Position numbers and translations under genes: made by a program | Notes under the pieces: model-generated | Database searches by the model: none | Told to the model about the DNA's origin: nothing | What the model saw: only the letters and a program-made list of their open reading frames with translations | Shown here: positions 16,909 to 25,722 of the stretch, one piece after another | Position numbering within the stretch: the stretch's first letter is position 1 | Layout of the letters: each line of letters begins with the position of its first letter | Assembly (NCBI GenBank): GCA_013388855.1 | Contig: JACAEM010000018.1 | Coordinates: forward strand, 1-64,000 | Source of the DNA: Chloroflexota bacterium | GTDB taxonomy: Bacteria > Chloroflexota > Anaerolineae > Anaerolineales > Villigracilaceae | Direction: 5' to 3' | DNA: 64,000 nucleotides

Positions 16909-18756
16909 ATGAAATATTTCGATTTGAAAATGCAACCGATTCTCAAAATTGACCTCACCACCCGCAAAGCGGAAGAATATCGAATCCCGAAGCAATGGGA
17001 AAGAGATTTTCTGGGCGGCGCGTCCCTCGCCGCTCGAATTTTGTATGACGAGTTGACTTCCGAATTGGACCCGCTTTCCCCTGAGGCGCCTTTGCTCTTC
17101 ATGACCGGCCCCATGACCGGGACGTCCGGTCCGACAACGGGGCGATTCGTTGTCTGTGGAAAGGGACCTGCCACCGGTCTCTGGGCGGAGTCGAACATCG
17201 GAGGATTCTGGGGTCCCGAACTGCGCTCGACCGGTTACGATGGATTGTGGGTCACAGGACGCGCATCAGAGCCGGTTTATCTTTGGTTAAACGGAAGCAG
17301 GCTTGAGGTCCGCCCTGCGGCGCATTTGTGGGGGATGAACACATATCATACGCAGGAAAAGGTCAAAGAGGAAGTCGGTGAAAAATCCGCGAGAGTCTGC
17401 GTGATCGGACAGGCTGGCGAGAGGCAGGTTTTATTTGCATCCATCCTGTGCGACCATGGACGAATGGCGGGACGCACCGGTATGGGCGCGGTGATGGGTT
17501 CAAAGAATCTCAAGGCGATTGCCGTTCATGGAGAGAGGGAACTTCCGATTTTCAATCTGCCAAGATACAAAGCGTTACGTTCAGAGGCAAACCGCAAGTT
17601 GAAGGAAGATAATGAGGCCAAAGTGATGCGTGAGGTGGGAACGGCGGGCGCGGCGAACTATGCGGAATATCTCGGCGCAATGCCGGCAAAGTATTACAGC
17701 CGCGGATCATTCCCCGCTGTGGATGAAGTTTCCGGCGCGAAGATGAGCGAGACGATCCTGGTGGGGCGGAGCGCCTGTCAGGGATGCGTGATTGCTTGCG
17801 GACGCGTGGTGAAAACGCCCAAGGATGTTGCGAAGCGCAAAGGCCCTGAACATGAGACGATGGTCGGCTTTGGTGCAAATCTGTTGAACGATAATCTCGA
17901 ATCCATTGTGGATTTGGGCGATCTGTGCGACCGTTATGGCATGGACACGATCAGCGCCAGCAACACAATCGGTTTGGCATTTCATTTGTATGAAAAGGGG
18001 ATTGTTACGAAAGAGGTTACCGGCGGTCTCGAATTGAAGTGGGGCGACGTGGATGCCATCGAACAGTTGGTACGGATGATTGGCTCGCGCGAGGGAATCG
18101 GCGACTTGTTGGCATTGGGTTCAAAGCGCTTCGGCGCGCATTTCGGAGCGGAGGAGGATGCCGTGCAGGTGAACGGCCTTGAGGTCGCATACCACGATCC
18201 GCGCGGGGTTTCGGGCATGGCGCTTTCGTACGCGACCAGTCCGCGCGGGGCGTGCCACAACCAGTCCGACTATTTCTTTGTCGATTGGGGGCATTCGCGC
18301 GAAGACATTGGTATCAAATTCATGGATCGTCATGCGCAGGCTGAGAAATCCGCCAATGTTGCCAGACATCAGGATTGGCGCACGGTGGATAATGCTATCG
18401 TGATGTGCCTCTTTGCCAATGTGGATGCGGAGGAGAAAGCCGCGCTTATCAACGCCGCATGTGGGCTGGATTGGACAGTCGCAGACATGATGAAATTCGG
18501 CGAACGTTCGTGGAATCTCAAACGCGCCATCAACAACCGCATGGGGCTGACTGCACAGGACGACAAACTACCCAAAGCATTGTTGGCGCCGTTTCCCGAT
18601 GGCGGCTCGGCGGGTTTCGTCCCTGATTTGGAGGGGATGTTGTTCACCTATTACGAAGCGCGTGGCTGGGATCAGGAGACCGGCAAACCCTCGCGTGAAA
18701 AATTATCCGAGTTGGGGTTGGACTTCGCTGCGAACGATCTGTGGGGCGGTGCGTGA
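16909..18756 (+). CDS. Aldehyde:ferredoxin oxidoreductase (tungsten enzyme)
   Basis: AOR enzymes oxidise aldehydes to acids, or reduce acids with low-potential ferredoxin, using a tungsten bis-pterin and one 4Fe-4S cluster. The 615-residue length fits. The cluster cysteines are C290, C293 and C297 (SACQGCVIAC), with C518 in AACGLDW as the fourth. Pterin-binding segments include GRMAGRTGMGAVMGSKNLKA and the C-terminal RSWNLKRAINNR. No ribosome-binding site is seen before either ATG (16909 or 16930), so the start is uncertain by 7 residues. The upstream SCP2-like gene may be cotranscribed. The last 54 bp overlap a small convergent gene. Confidence 0.93.
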   Translation: MKYFDLKMQPILKIDLTTRKAEEYRIPKQWERDFLGGASLAARILYDELTSELDPLSPEAPLLFMTGPMTGTSGPTTGRFVVCGKGPATGLWAESNIGGFWGPELRSTGYDGLWVTGRASEPVYLWLNGSRLEVRPAAHLWGMNTYHTQEKVKEEVGEKSARVCVIGQAGERQVLFASILCDHGRMAGRTGMGAVMGSKNLKAIAVHGERELPIFNLPRYKALRSEANRKLKEDNEAKVMREVGTAGAANYAEYLGAMPAKYYSRGSFPAVDEVSGAKMSETILVGRSACQGCVIACGRVVKTPKDVAKRKGPEHETMVGFGANLLNDNLESIVDLGDLCDRYGMDTISASNTIGLAFHLYEKGIVTKEVTGGLELKWGDVDAIEQLVRMIGSREGIGDLLALGSKRFGAHFGAEEDAVQVNGLEVAYHDPRGVSGMALSYATSPRGACHNQSDYFFVDWGHSREDIGIKFMDRHAQAEKSANVARHQDWRTVDNAIVMCLFANVDAEEKAALINAACGLDWTVADMMKFGERSWNLKRAINNRMGLTAQDDKLPKALLAPFPDGGSAGFVPDLEGMLFTYYEARGWDQETGKPSREKLSELGLDFAANDLWGGA

Positions 18757-18921
18757 ATTAATCAAAAAAAGATAGATCACCGATACTGGGAAGACGATCA
18801 AAAAGCTACCCACGATTAAACTTGCGATGGCGGCTCTTTGATATTTCCGCAACAGAAAAAGCACCACACCGATCACGACAAATACTGTTCCGATCATTGC
18901 CGAAAGTGAAGAGATACCCAT
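18703..18921 (-). CDS. Hypothetical small two-helix membrane protein
   Basis: The 72-residue protein has two membrane segments (about 5-22 and 28-50) split by the positive loop LRKYQR. AAAGGAG lies 9 nt before the ATG at 18921, which favours this start over 18966. Its 3' end overlaps the AOR coding end by 54 bp in antisense. The tail (SRTAPQIVRSEVQPQLG) lies wholly in the overlap, so the true end may have drifted into the neighbour. Confidence 0.55.
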   Translation of the reverse strand: MGISSLSAMIGTVFVVIGVVLFLLRKYQRAAIASLIVGSFLIVFPVSVIYLFLINSRTAPQIVRSEVQPQLG

Positions 18922-19088
18922 TAAACATTCTCCTTTACCTGAAATAAAGTGATCTGCGTTCCTCATCCGGGTCTTGCAGGCGGACGCTACAATCGCCCCA
19001 TGCTGTCACCACCAGCGGTATTTCGGGGGAGACCGGCTTGCTTGAATGGATTTCCTGGCTCGGGTCGTGATTTCCAGCATGGTTGATT

Positions 19089-19472
19089 TCATCCTTTGAC
19101 GTAGGACAACTTTTCGGAGATGAGCCCTTCCTTTATCTTGTAAATATCGACGCCCCGGACATGCCCCTTCTTTCCCGACGTCTCCATCCAGTCGTACCGC
19201 CACCGCATGACACAACGATTTCCCAAACCGAAGATCTCTTCGATTTCGATATGTGCATGCGGCGACTCGCGGAAGAAATCCTGCCAGAAGCGGGTGACCG
19301 TTTCCTTCCCTTTGTACAAGGTGCCATCCGGGGCAGGATTGGTATTCTCGAAGATGCAGTCGTCGCTCATTAATTGCATCATTCCCGTGACATCGTGACG
19401 GTTGAGCGCCTCATTGAACGCAAGCACGACGCGAACGCCGGACTCCAATTTTGCCATGCGGGCTGGACTCAT
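19089..19472 (-). CDS. SnoaL/NTF2-like protein
   Basis: The 127-residue protein has the SnoaL-like pattern FNEALNRHDVTGMMQLMSDD, then CIFENTNPAPDG, then HAHIEIEEIFGLGNRCVMRW and RGVDIYKIKEG. These cone-shaped folds serve as small hydrolases, isomerases or ligand pockets, and no specific activity can be assigned. AAAGGAG precedes the ATG. The flanking spacers (18922-19088 and 19473-19579) hold nothing I can support. Confidence 0.82.
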   Translation of the reverse strand: MSPARMAKLESGVRVVLAFNEALNRHDVTGMMQLMSDDCIFENTNPAPDGTLYKGKETVTRFWQDFFRESPHAHIEIEEIFGLGNRCVMRWRYDWMETSGKKGHVRGVDIYKIKEGLISEKLSYVKG

Positions 19473-19579
19473 GAAAAACTCCTTTCGTGGAACGCTATTG
19501 ACACCGTTGTTACACGGAGCACAGGATGGAATCGGAACATGGGATAGGGTAACACTTATGAAATATGACTGCCGCGATT

Positions 19580-19855
19580 TTACCTGTGACTTTCCAAGTG
19601 CCCGCCCTGTTCCGCCTGATCCAGTACGGTAAGGATGGTTCTCACCAGGTCGCGGGCGGCTTGCGCACTCAATTCCACTGCCACGCGTGAGCCCAATCCC
19701 TGCGATTCGTTCACGAAGTCGATGTTCAGGGCGTGCTCGAACGGTGCATGGAAGGGATGGTCATACGAGACACTGGCTTGCTCCAACTGAAACCATCCGT
19801 TCACGCCTTTGCCGCTGCCATTCACTGCTACTTTTTCGACAATCATGGTACACAT
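19580..19855 (-). CDS. Conserved hypothetical protein (DUF6295-like)
   Basis: The 91-residue protein begins MCTMIVEKVAVNGSGKG and contains SYDHPFHAPFEHALNIDFVN, a block I associate with DUF6295. The His-rich middle could bind a metal, but no activity is known to me. GGAGAG stands before the ATG. Confidence 0.68.
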   Translation of the reverse strand: MCTMIVEKVAVNGSGKGVNGWFQLEQASVSYDHPFHAPFEHALNIDFVNESQGLGSRVAVELSAQAARDLVRTILTVLDQAEQGGHLESHR

Positions 19856-19958
19856 TTATACTCTCCAATCGGACTTATAAGTTTCAATTCATAATTCGTT
19901 CTGGGGCGCTTACATGCGTTTGTGTCTGATGCAGGCATCTCAAAACCCCTGAGGGTCT

Positions 19959-20714
19959 TTATGCCAAATATCTCTCCAAAAACCCGAAGACCTTCTGCCA
20001 GCCGTCCACGGCTTGCGCCTGACGATAGGCGGGAGCATGGTAATAGAAGAATCCATGCCCGGCGCCATTGTACCGATGGAATTCATAGGTCTTGCCATGC
20101 CTCTTGAGTTCCGCTTCGTGCTGATTTACTTGTTCCGGTGTGGGGCTACTGTCATCATTGCCGAACAATCCGAGGATGGGACAGGACAGGTCTTTCGTGT
20201 AATCAATAGGGGGAACAGGGAAATTCTTTGTCAACTGGTCGGGTGTCATCACCACGCGCCCACCCCAACAATCTATAATGGCATCAAAACCTGGGACGCG
20301 GCAGGCGGCAAGATAGGCGTGTCGTCCGCCGGAACAGGTCCCGAAAATCCCTACTTTCTTGTTGGAATAAGGCACATCACGCACGTACCTCATTGCCCCC
20401 GCCAAATCGCCTACCGCCTGGTCGTCTGGGATGCCGCCGTCCGCGCGTACCTTCGCCGCCACATCCTCCGGCGTACCATGCCCGGCGCGAAAATACAGAT
20501 TGGGCGAAATGGTGATATAGCCGTGGTAGGCGAACTTGAGCGCTGTCTCACGGTACCACTGGTCCCAGCCGGGCATGTGATGCGCCAGTACCATCGCCGG
20601 GAACGGACCAGCGCCAAGCGGGCGCGCCAGATATGCGTTGATCACATCGCCGTTTGCTCCGGTCATACTCACGGTCTCTGCCAGCAAGCCTTCATACATA
20701 TCGGTTCGATACAT
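19959..20714 (-). CDS. Dienelactone hydrolase family protein
   Basis: This 251-residue alpha/beta hydrolase has the Cys-Asp-His triad of dienelactone hydrolases: C127 in GTCSGGRH, D187 or D188 in GNDDSSPTPEQ, and H220 in GAGHGFF. Such enzymes open lactones or act on related esters. AGGAG before the ATG at 20714 sets the start; the frame open to 20951 has no support. A TATAAT at 20751-20756 on minus is a likely promoter, divergent from the pseudouridine synthase gene. Confidence 0.9.
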   Translation of the reverse strand: MYRTDMYEGLLAETVSMTGANGDVINAYLARPLGAGPFPAMVLAHHMPGWDQWYRETALKFAYHGYITISPNLYFRAGHGTPEDVAAKVRADGGIPDDQAVGDLAGAMRYVRDVPYSNKKVGIFGTCSGGRHAYLAACRVPGFDAIIDCWGGRVVMTPDQLTKNFPVPPIDYTKDLSCPILGLFGNDDSSPTPEQVNQHEAELKRHGKTYEFHRYNGAGHGFFYYHAPAYRQAQAVDGWQKVFGFLERYLA

Positions 20715-20750
20715 GGACGCTCTCCTCTGTGTGATCGGTTGGATGGGGGA

Positions 20751-20774
20751 ATTATACAGGGGATGGGGTAAAAT
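20751..20774. promoter_or_regulatory. Divergent -10 elements for the hydrolase and rluB genes
   Basis: TATAAT on minus (20756-20751) serves the hydrolase, and TAAAAT on plus (20769-20774) serves rluB, whose leader would be only about 4 nt. The two promoters must compete for the same stretch, since each upstream region overlaps the other. Confidence 0.5.
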
Positions 20775-20784
20775 CAGAGACGCC

Positions 20785-21519
20785 ATGCCTGAGAGATTAC
20801 AAAAAATACTTGCACAAGCCGGGTACGGCTCCCGCCGCGCCTGCGAAGATTTCATCACTGCCGGGCGCGTGCGCGTCAATGGACAGCTCGCCTCCCTCGG
20901 ACAGAAAGCTGACCCCGTTATCGACAAGATTACCCTTGACGGAAAGCCCATCGCCGCGGCAGAGACGTTAACCTACATCGCCTTGTACAAGCCGCGTAAC
21001 GTATTGTCCACTGTCGAGCGCGAGCGCGGCGACGACCGTCAGACTGTCCGTGACCTCGTGGAGGTACCTGTTCACCTCCACCCGGTGGGGCGCCTCGATT
21101 TCGAGAGCGAGGGTCTTGTGTTGATGACGAATGACGGCGACTTGACCAACAAATTGACCCATCCCCGCTTCGGGCACGAGAAGGAATACCGCGTCCTGCT
21201 GGCGCGGCGTCCGGATCGGGAGCAGCTCGAAGCGTGGAAAAGAGGTGTCATCCTAGAAGATGGGTACAAAACCCAGCCGGTGGAAGTCCGCTTCGAAACG
21301 GCGCAGGGCAAAGGCGCGTGGGTGCGCGTCATCATGGGTGAGGGGCGCAAACGTCAGATTCGCGAGACGTGCGCGCAATTGGGACTGCCTGTCGTGCGGA
21401 TTCTGCGCGTTCGAATCGGCGCCTTGCGACTCGGGAATCTCAAGCCGCGTCAATGGCGATACCTGACGAAACAGGAAGTGGAAGACTTGAAAAGTGGAGA
21501 GATGAAAAGCCGCCGGTAA
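20785..21519 (+). CDS. rluB: Ribosomal pseudouridine synthase, RsuA/RluB family
   Basis: The 244-residue protein has an N-terminal S4 RNA-binding domain (RLQKILAQAGYGSRRACEDF) and a synthase domain with the catalytic aspartate in GRLDFESEGL, then KEYRVL and GRKRQIRETCAQLGLPV. It isomerises a specific uridine in rRNA; RluB (23S U2605) is the closest group, though RsuA or RluF types are possible. The ATG at 20785 matches the family N-terminus, and no strong ribosome-binding site is present. A strong terminator follows. Confidence 0.92.
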   Translation: MPERLQKILAQAGYGSRRACEDFITAGRVRVNGQLASLGQKADPVIDKITLDGKPIAAAETLTYIALYKPRNVLSTVERERGDDRQTVRDLVEVPVHLHPVGRLDFESEGLVLMTNDGDLTNKLTHPRFGHEKEYRVLLARRPDREQLEAWKRGVILEDGYKTQPVEVRFETAQGKGAWVRVIMGEGRKRQIRETCAQLGLPVVRILRVRIGALRLGNLKPRQWRYLTKQEVEDLKSGEMKSRR

Positions 21520-21561
21520 ACTGACTTTACCCTTTGAGTGATTGCCGTTTGGTCGAGTTAC

Positions 21562-21595
21562 AAAAAGGACCCGCCTACACCGGCGGGTCCTTTTT
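21562..21595. terminator. Bidirectional terminator after rluB and the CBS-ACT gene
   Basis: A 14-bp stem (AAAAAGGACCCGCC and its complement) with a 6-nt loop ends in a T tract on both strands. It lies between two convergent genes. Confidence 0.92.
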
Positions 21596-21608
21596 GTTCT
21601 CTTCAATT

Positions 21609-22244
21609 TTATCGGACGTCCCAGAATTTCCTGACGGCATTACCCAGCACCTTTTTGATTTCTTCCTTTTTGATACCTTCCACCTTGAACGTGAGCGTCT
21701 TGGTGCTGGCATCCTCGCCGGAGAAGAACCCGAATGAGACGAAATTCCCGCCGGCATCGGCAATCGCTTTGGTGACCTTGGCGAGCACGCCGGGCTTGTC
21801 ATCGACCGAGGCTGTCACGCGAAGCGCCTTATCGCGGGCGCCCATCAACTCAAGGAAGACCTTGAACAGGTCGGTTTCCGTGATCATGCCAACCACTTTT
21901 TCGCCGTCAACAACGGGCAGGCCGCCGATCTTTTTATCCGCCATGATGCGTGCGGCTTCTTCGATGGGTGTGTCCTTCGTCACAGTGATGACCTTTTTGG
22001 TCATTACGTTCTTTACCTTCACTTTGCTGATCAGGTAATTCATCTCCCACACGCTCAACGTAGTGACATCGGAAGGTGACGCGTTCAGCAGGTCCTTTTC
22101 CGAGACAATGCCGACCAGCTTGCCATCCTTCATCACCGGCGCGCGGCGGATGTGCTCCTTTTTGAACATGGCGAGCACGTCATTGATGGGGGCGTCGGGT
22201 GTGACTGAAATAACGGGACGAGACATTCTTTCGCCGACAAACAT
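21609..22244 (-). CDS. CBS-pair plus ACT domain protein (AcuB-like)
   Basis: The 211-residue protein has two CBS domains (residues about 1-60 and 75-135, each with an RxxRRAPV or KIGGLPVV core) and a C-terminal ACT domain (about 142-211, starting RVTASVDDKPGVLAKVTKAI). CBS pairs sense adenylates and ACT domains bind amino acids, so this is a small ligand sensor. The layout matches AcuB, but no acuA or acuC is nearby. GGAGG before the ATG at 22244 sets the start. Confidence 0.85.
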   Translation of the reverse strand: MFVGERMSRPVISVTPDAPINDVLAMFKKEHIRRAPVMKDGKLVGIVSEKDLLNASPSDVTTLSVWEMNYLISKVKVKNVMTKKVITVTKDTPIEEAARIMADKKIGGLPVVDGEKVVGMITETDLFKVFLELMGARDKALRVTASVDDKPGVLAKVTKAIADAGGNFVSFGFFSGEDASTKTLTFKVEGIKKEEIKKVLGNAVRKFWDVR

Positions 22245-22263
22245 GTTTACCTCCATGGGTAGC

Positions 22264-22312
22264 GCGGAGAGTCGTCTCCGCTTATCGTGATAAGCTTTAT
22301 GGCTAAATTATA
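22264..22312 (-). promoter_or_regulatory. Promoter and hairpin leader of the CBS-ACT gene
   Basis: TATAAT is read on minus at 22312-22307. The roughly 60-nt leader can form GCTTATC/GATAAGC (22280-22295) and GCGGAGA/TCTCCGC (22264-22281), which share bases and so cannot both form fully. This may be chance or a simple regulatory switch. The hairpins could also end the upstream peptidase transcript. Confidence 0.4.
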
Positions 22313-22362
22313 CGCTCGATTGAACACCATGCTGTCACGAAATTGGAGTGATTTAGGTCACT

Positions 22363-23721
22363 TTACCCGGCAAGTTCCTTGATTACGCGTGCCATGTGAC
22401 GCGCATGTTTCAGGTACAGGTCGATGCGAATGTTCTCGTTGGGCGCGTGCGCCTTTGTGTCCGGGTAGCCCAATCCCGCAGTCGCGACAGGCAGTCCCAG
22501 GTCATGCACGAACGGGTGGCTGGGTCCTGATCCGCCCACCAGCGGAACGAGTTGCATCGGCATTTCATACACATCCTCTGCAACCTTTGCCACCAGTTGA
22601 ATGAACGGGTCGTCCGGGTCGGTACGTGCGGGTGGGTCGCCGCCCAGGTCTGTGATCTGCACATCGGAGAATCCATGCTCGTCAAGATGAGAGCGCAACT
22701 TCCGGCGGATGTCATCAGGGTCCTGGTCGGGAACGAGGCGGAAATCCACCTTGGCGGAGGCACGCGCCGGGAGGACGGTCTTCGAGCCGGGCCCCTGATA
22801 GCCGGAGGTCAGCCCGCAAATGGTGCAGGTCGGAGTGAAGACTTCCTCGATGCGCAGATCCACACCGCCGGACAGCCCCTTGATGAACTGCCTGACGCCG
22901 TAGCGGGATTTGTACTCCTCCGCCACTTCGGGGAGCGCCGCCATCAACTCCCGGTCGCGCGCCGACGGCTGCCTGATTCCGTCATAGAAACCTTTGATTC
23001 GGATCCGTTCATCCTCCCCTTTTAATGTGTTCAGCGCCCAGACCAATCGCCACGCCGCATTGGGGAAAATCGAGCCGCCCAACCCAGAGTGAACATCGGT
23101 GGAAGCGGTCTCGACGCTCAACTCCACGTAGCAGATGCCGCGCAAACCGAGGTATTGCATCGGTACCTCGCGATGATCTACGCCGCCGAACTCCCACATG
23201 CAAGCATCCGCCTTGAGCAGGTCCCGATTCTGCTTGATAAACTCAAAGAGATTAACAGATGCCGTCTCCTCTTCGCCCTCGATGATGAACTTGATTGTGC
23301 AGGGAAGTTCGCCCTCCGTTTCGAGGATTGCATCGATAGCGTGCAGGCGTGAAACGATGTGCCCTTTATCGTCGCTCACGCCGCGCCCGTATAATTTGCC
23401 CTCGCGCAGGCTTGGTTCGAAGGGTGGAGAGTCCCACAATTCCAGTGGTTCAGGCGGCTGGACATCGTAGTGGTTGTAGATGAGCAGTGTCTTGCCAGAC
23501 TTTCCCTTTCGCTCTCCGAAAACGACCGGGGCGCCTTTCGTTTCCATGATGCGGACGTCGAATCCACGCGCCCGAAGCATGTTGCCGACCAGTGAAGCGC
23601 ATTCTTTCATGCCCAGATTTTGCGCGCCAACACTCGGCTGGGCAACCAGCCTGGAGAGTTCGGCGATGCTCTGGTCGAGATTTTTCTCCAGGTACGAATC
23701 GATTTTGTCATAGTTTGGCAT
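22363..23721 (-). CDS. M20 family metallopeptidase (dipeptidase)
   Basis: The 452-residue protein is an M20 di-zinc peptidase, probably a cytosolic dipeptidase of the CNDP type. Metal ligands and catalytic residues appear as YNHYDVQP (H and D), GVSDDKG (bridging D), EGEEETAS (catalytic E and ligand E) and the late GLGYPDTKAHAPNE. A dimerisation domain lies in the middle. AAGGAGAG before the ATG at 23721 sets the start. It begins 10 bp after the VTT membrane protein stops. Confidence 0.92.
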   Translation of the reverse strand: MPNYDKIDSYLEKNLDQSIAELSRLVAQPSVGAQNLGMKECASLVGNMLRARGFDVRIMETKGAPVVFGERKGKSGKTLLIYNHYDVQPPEPLELWDSPPFEPSLREGKLYGRGVSDDKGHIVSRLHAIDAILETEGELPCTIKFIIEGEEETASVNLFEFIKQNRDLLKADACMWEFGGVDHREVPMQYLGLRGICYVELSVETASTDVHSGLGGSIFPNAAWRLVWALNTLKGEDERIRIKGFYDGIRQPSARDRELMAALPEVAEEYKSRYGVRQFIKGLSGGVDLRIEEVFTPTCTICGLTSGYQGPGSKTVLPARASAKVDFRLVPDQDPDDIRRKLRSHLDEHGFSDVQITDLGGDPPARTDPDDPFIQLVAKVAEDVYEMPMQLVPLVGGSGPSHPFVHDLGLPVATAGLGYPDTKAHAPNENIRIDLYLKHARHMARVIKELAG

Positions 23722-23731
23722 GATGCTCTCC

Positions 23732-24526
23732 TTATCCAAAGAACCTTGTGAGCCAGTCAATGGAATACCGCCCTGCCAGCGCGAACAGCGTCATTTTGAT
23801 GATCTGACCGACCCACGTGGAAAATAAAAAGGTTCGCAGTTTCATTTTTGCGATGCCCGCCGCGATCCCTGCCACGTCGAAAAAAGGGTTGGGGATCGCC
23901 GATAAGACCATGATTGCCCAGCCGCCGTATTGATCCACCCAGGGCTTGATGCGGTCGTACACATCCGCCCGCTCGATGACCGCCTGTCCGCTGAACCCTG
24001 CCAGGTAGCCGGAGATTTCGCCCAATGCCCCCCCGGTCCCTGCGGAGAGACCCACAAGGAATGGATTGAAGACCGATCCCATCGCATAAATGATCGCCAC
24101 ACCCGGCGCTGGGAGCAGGACAGTCGCATTTGCCAGCAATGCGACCAGGAACACTCCAACGTATCCGTATTCCTTGAATTCCTCCACACGCCCTCGAATG
24201 GAGTAAATGAAGACAGTGATTCCGATCACGACGAGCAATGCAGCGACTCGCAGGATATTGGTCGTTGCATCTGATGTTTGCTTCACAACCTGAACAGGCT
24301 GTTCGGCAACCGGTACTTGAACGGGAGGCGAAAGGGCGATTTCCGTGTTTGAACCGGAGATTCGGCTTTGTTTTTTGCGAGCCTTCCCTGCAATCTTCGT
24401 CAGACTTCGTTTTGTTGGAGTCGCGGTTTTGACGCGTGAAGAGCGCACGGAGGGCTTCGTTTTCCCCGGTGCGCTCTTGGGGTTTTTTATCGAGACTTTG
24501 TTATTCGCTTTCTTCGATGGTGACAC
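23732..24526 (-). CDS. VTT-domain (DedA/SNARE-associated) membrane protein with basic N-terminal tail
   Basis: The C-terminal part (about 115-264) is a VTT domain with four or more membrane segments and the signature [20 protein letters not shown], as in DedA/TMEM41 lipid scramblases. The first 90 residues are a disordered, Lys/Ser/Thr-rich tail before the first membrane segment (about 91-108). The start is a GTG inside the cyclophilin gene (26-bp overlap) with no clear ribosome-binding site, so the tail may be shorter than written. It is cotranscribed with ppi upstream and the M20 peptidase downstream. Confidence 0.82.
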   Translation of the reverse strand: MSPSKKANNKVSIKNPKSAPGKTKPSVRSSRVKTATPTKRSLTKIAGKARKKQSRISGSNTEIALSPPVQVPVAEQPVQVVKQTSDATTNILRVAALLVVIGITVFIYSIRGRVEEFKEYGYVGVFLVALLANATVLLPAPGVAIIYAMGSVFNPFLVGLSAGTGGALGEISGYLAGFSGQAVIERADVYDRIKPWVDQYGGWAIMVLSAIPNPFFDVAGIAAGIAKMKLRTFLFSTWVGQIIKMTLFALAGRYSIDWLTRFFG

Positions 24527-25013
24527 GGATGATTTTCACTGCGGGAGCATTGCGGTTGTTCGGGTCGCGCGGCGGGATGGACATCAGCACATCGAGTCCC
24601 TCGACGACCTGCCCAAAGACGCTATGCCGGTTGTCGAGATGGGGTGTAGGCAGATGGGTGATAAAGAACTGCGAGCCGTTGGTGTTGGGTCCCGCATTTG
24701 CCATGGACAGGATTCCCTGCTTGTCATGCCTCAGGCTGGGATGAAACTCGTCGGCAAATTTGTAACCGGGTCCGCCCATACCGGTGCCGGTGGGGTCGCC
24801 GCCCTGCGCCATGAAATTGGCGATTACGCGATGGAAGATGACACCGTCGTAAAAGCCTTCCCTCGAAAGGAAGACGAAACTGTTCACGGTTTTGGGGGTC
24901 TTGTCTGCGAAAAGCTCGATGACCATGGTGCCTTTGTCGGTTTCCATGCGGGCTTTGTATTTCTTCTGAGGGTCAATCTGCATTGCGGGCGGGGTGCTCC
25001 ATTGTTTTTCCAT
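24501..25013 (-). CDS. Cyclophilin-type peptidyl-prolyl isomerase
   Basis: The 170-residue cytosolic protein has the cyclophilin core: [35 protein letters not shown] and [17 protein letters not shown]. The catalytic arginine is in FHRV. It speeds proline cis-trans switching during folding. AAGGAGAGAAC stands before the ATG. The 3' end overlaps the next gene's start by 26 bp. Confidence 0.95.
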   Translation of the reverse strand: MEKQWSTPPAMQIDPQKKYKARMETDKGTMVIELFADKTPKTVNSFVFLSREGFYDGVIFHRVIANFMAQGGDPTGTGMGGPGYKFADEFHPSLRHDKQGILSMANAGPNTNGSQFFITHLPTPHLDNRHSVFGQVVEGLDVLMSIPPRDPNNRNAPAVKIIRVTIEESE

Positions 25014-25038
25014 TGTTCTCTCCTTAGGTGATTGGTTT

Positions 25039-25662
25039 TTATTTCAACAGCGATTCCACGCGTGCCACGACCATGTCGAGCGCGGCAGCATTGTATCCGC
25101 CTTCGGGGATGATGACATCTGCGTAGCGTTTGGACGGTTCGACAAATTCCATGTGCATGGGGCGCACGGTGAGTTGGTATTGTTTGATGACTGACTCGGT
25201 CGTCCGCCCGCGTTCTTTGAGATCCCGTTCGAGACGACGGATGAAACGCATGTCGGAGTCGGTATCTACGAAGATTTTCACGTCGAACATGTCGCGCAGG
25301 GCGGGTTCAGTGAAGATGAGAATGCCTTCGACGAGAATCACACGGCGCGGCTGGACAGTGTAGGTTTGGGCGGTCCGGCTATGGGTCGAGAAATCGTAGA
25401 TCGGGACCTCGACAGCCTTCCCTTCGCGAAGAGCCGCAATATGCTGGATTAGAAGGTCTGTCTCAAGCGAGTTGGGGTGATCGAAGTTCACTTCCGCGCG
25501 CTGTGCGGGAGGCAGTCCACTGAGGTCTTTGTAATATGAATCATGCTGAAGAAATGCGATTCGATCCGGTCCCACGCGCTGGAGGATTTCCTGAGCTACG
25601 GTTGTCTTTCCGGAGCCTGATCCGCCTGCGATGCCAATGACAAGAGGGACTGGATGATTCAT
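25039..25662 (-). CDS. udk: Uridine kinase
   Basis: Uridine kinase phosphorylates uridine and cytidine for pyrimidine salvage. The 207-residue protein has Walker [10 protein letters not shown] near residue 15, the [10 protein letters not shown] block, and [10 protein letters not shown]. It ends within 25 bp of the cyclophilin start, so a four-gene run (udk, ppi, VTT, M20) is likely. There is no ribosome-binding site; TATAAT lies 6 nt before the ATG, so the mRNA is probably leaderless. Confidence 0.96.
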   Translation of the reverse strand: MNHPVPLVIGIAGGSGSGKTTVAQEILQRVGPDRIAFLQHDSYYKDLSGLPPAQRAEVNFDHPNSLETDLLIQHIAALREGKAVEVPIYDFSTHSRTAQTYTVQPRRVILVEGILIFTEPALRDMFDVKIFVDTDSDMRFIRRLERDLKERGRTTESVIKQYQLTVRPMHMEFVEPSKRYADVIIPEGGYNAAALDMVVARVESLLK

Positions 25663-25668
25663 GACTGC

Positions 25669-25674
25669 ATTATA
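25669..25674 (-). promoter_or_regulatory. Probable leaderless promoter of udk (-10 TATAAT)
   Basis: A perfect TATAAT on minus is followed by GCAGTC and the udk ATG. The predicted start is the A of the start codon. Confidence 0.6.
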
Positions 25675-25687
25675 CTCTCGAATAAAA

Positions 25688-25713
25688 ATCCCCTCTCGGT
25701 TGCGAGAGGGGAT
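25688..25713 (-). terminator. Terminator of degV
   Basis: The 11-bp stem (ATCCCCTCTCG and complement) with a GTTG loop is followed on minus by ATTTTTATT. It ends the degV transcript before the udk promoter. Confidence 0.85.
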
Positions 25714-25722
25714 CGAGACTCC

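Noticed and set aside
24345-25031. 228-codon plus-strand open frame over ppi
   Set aside because: It lies antisense to the clear cyclophilin gene and has no ribosome-binding site.
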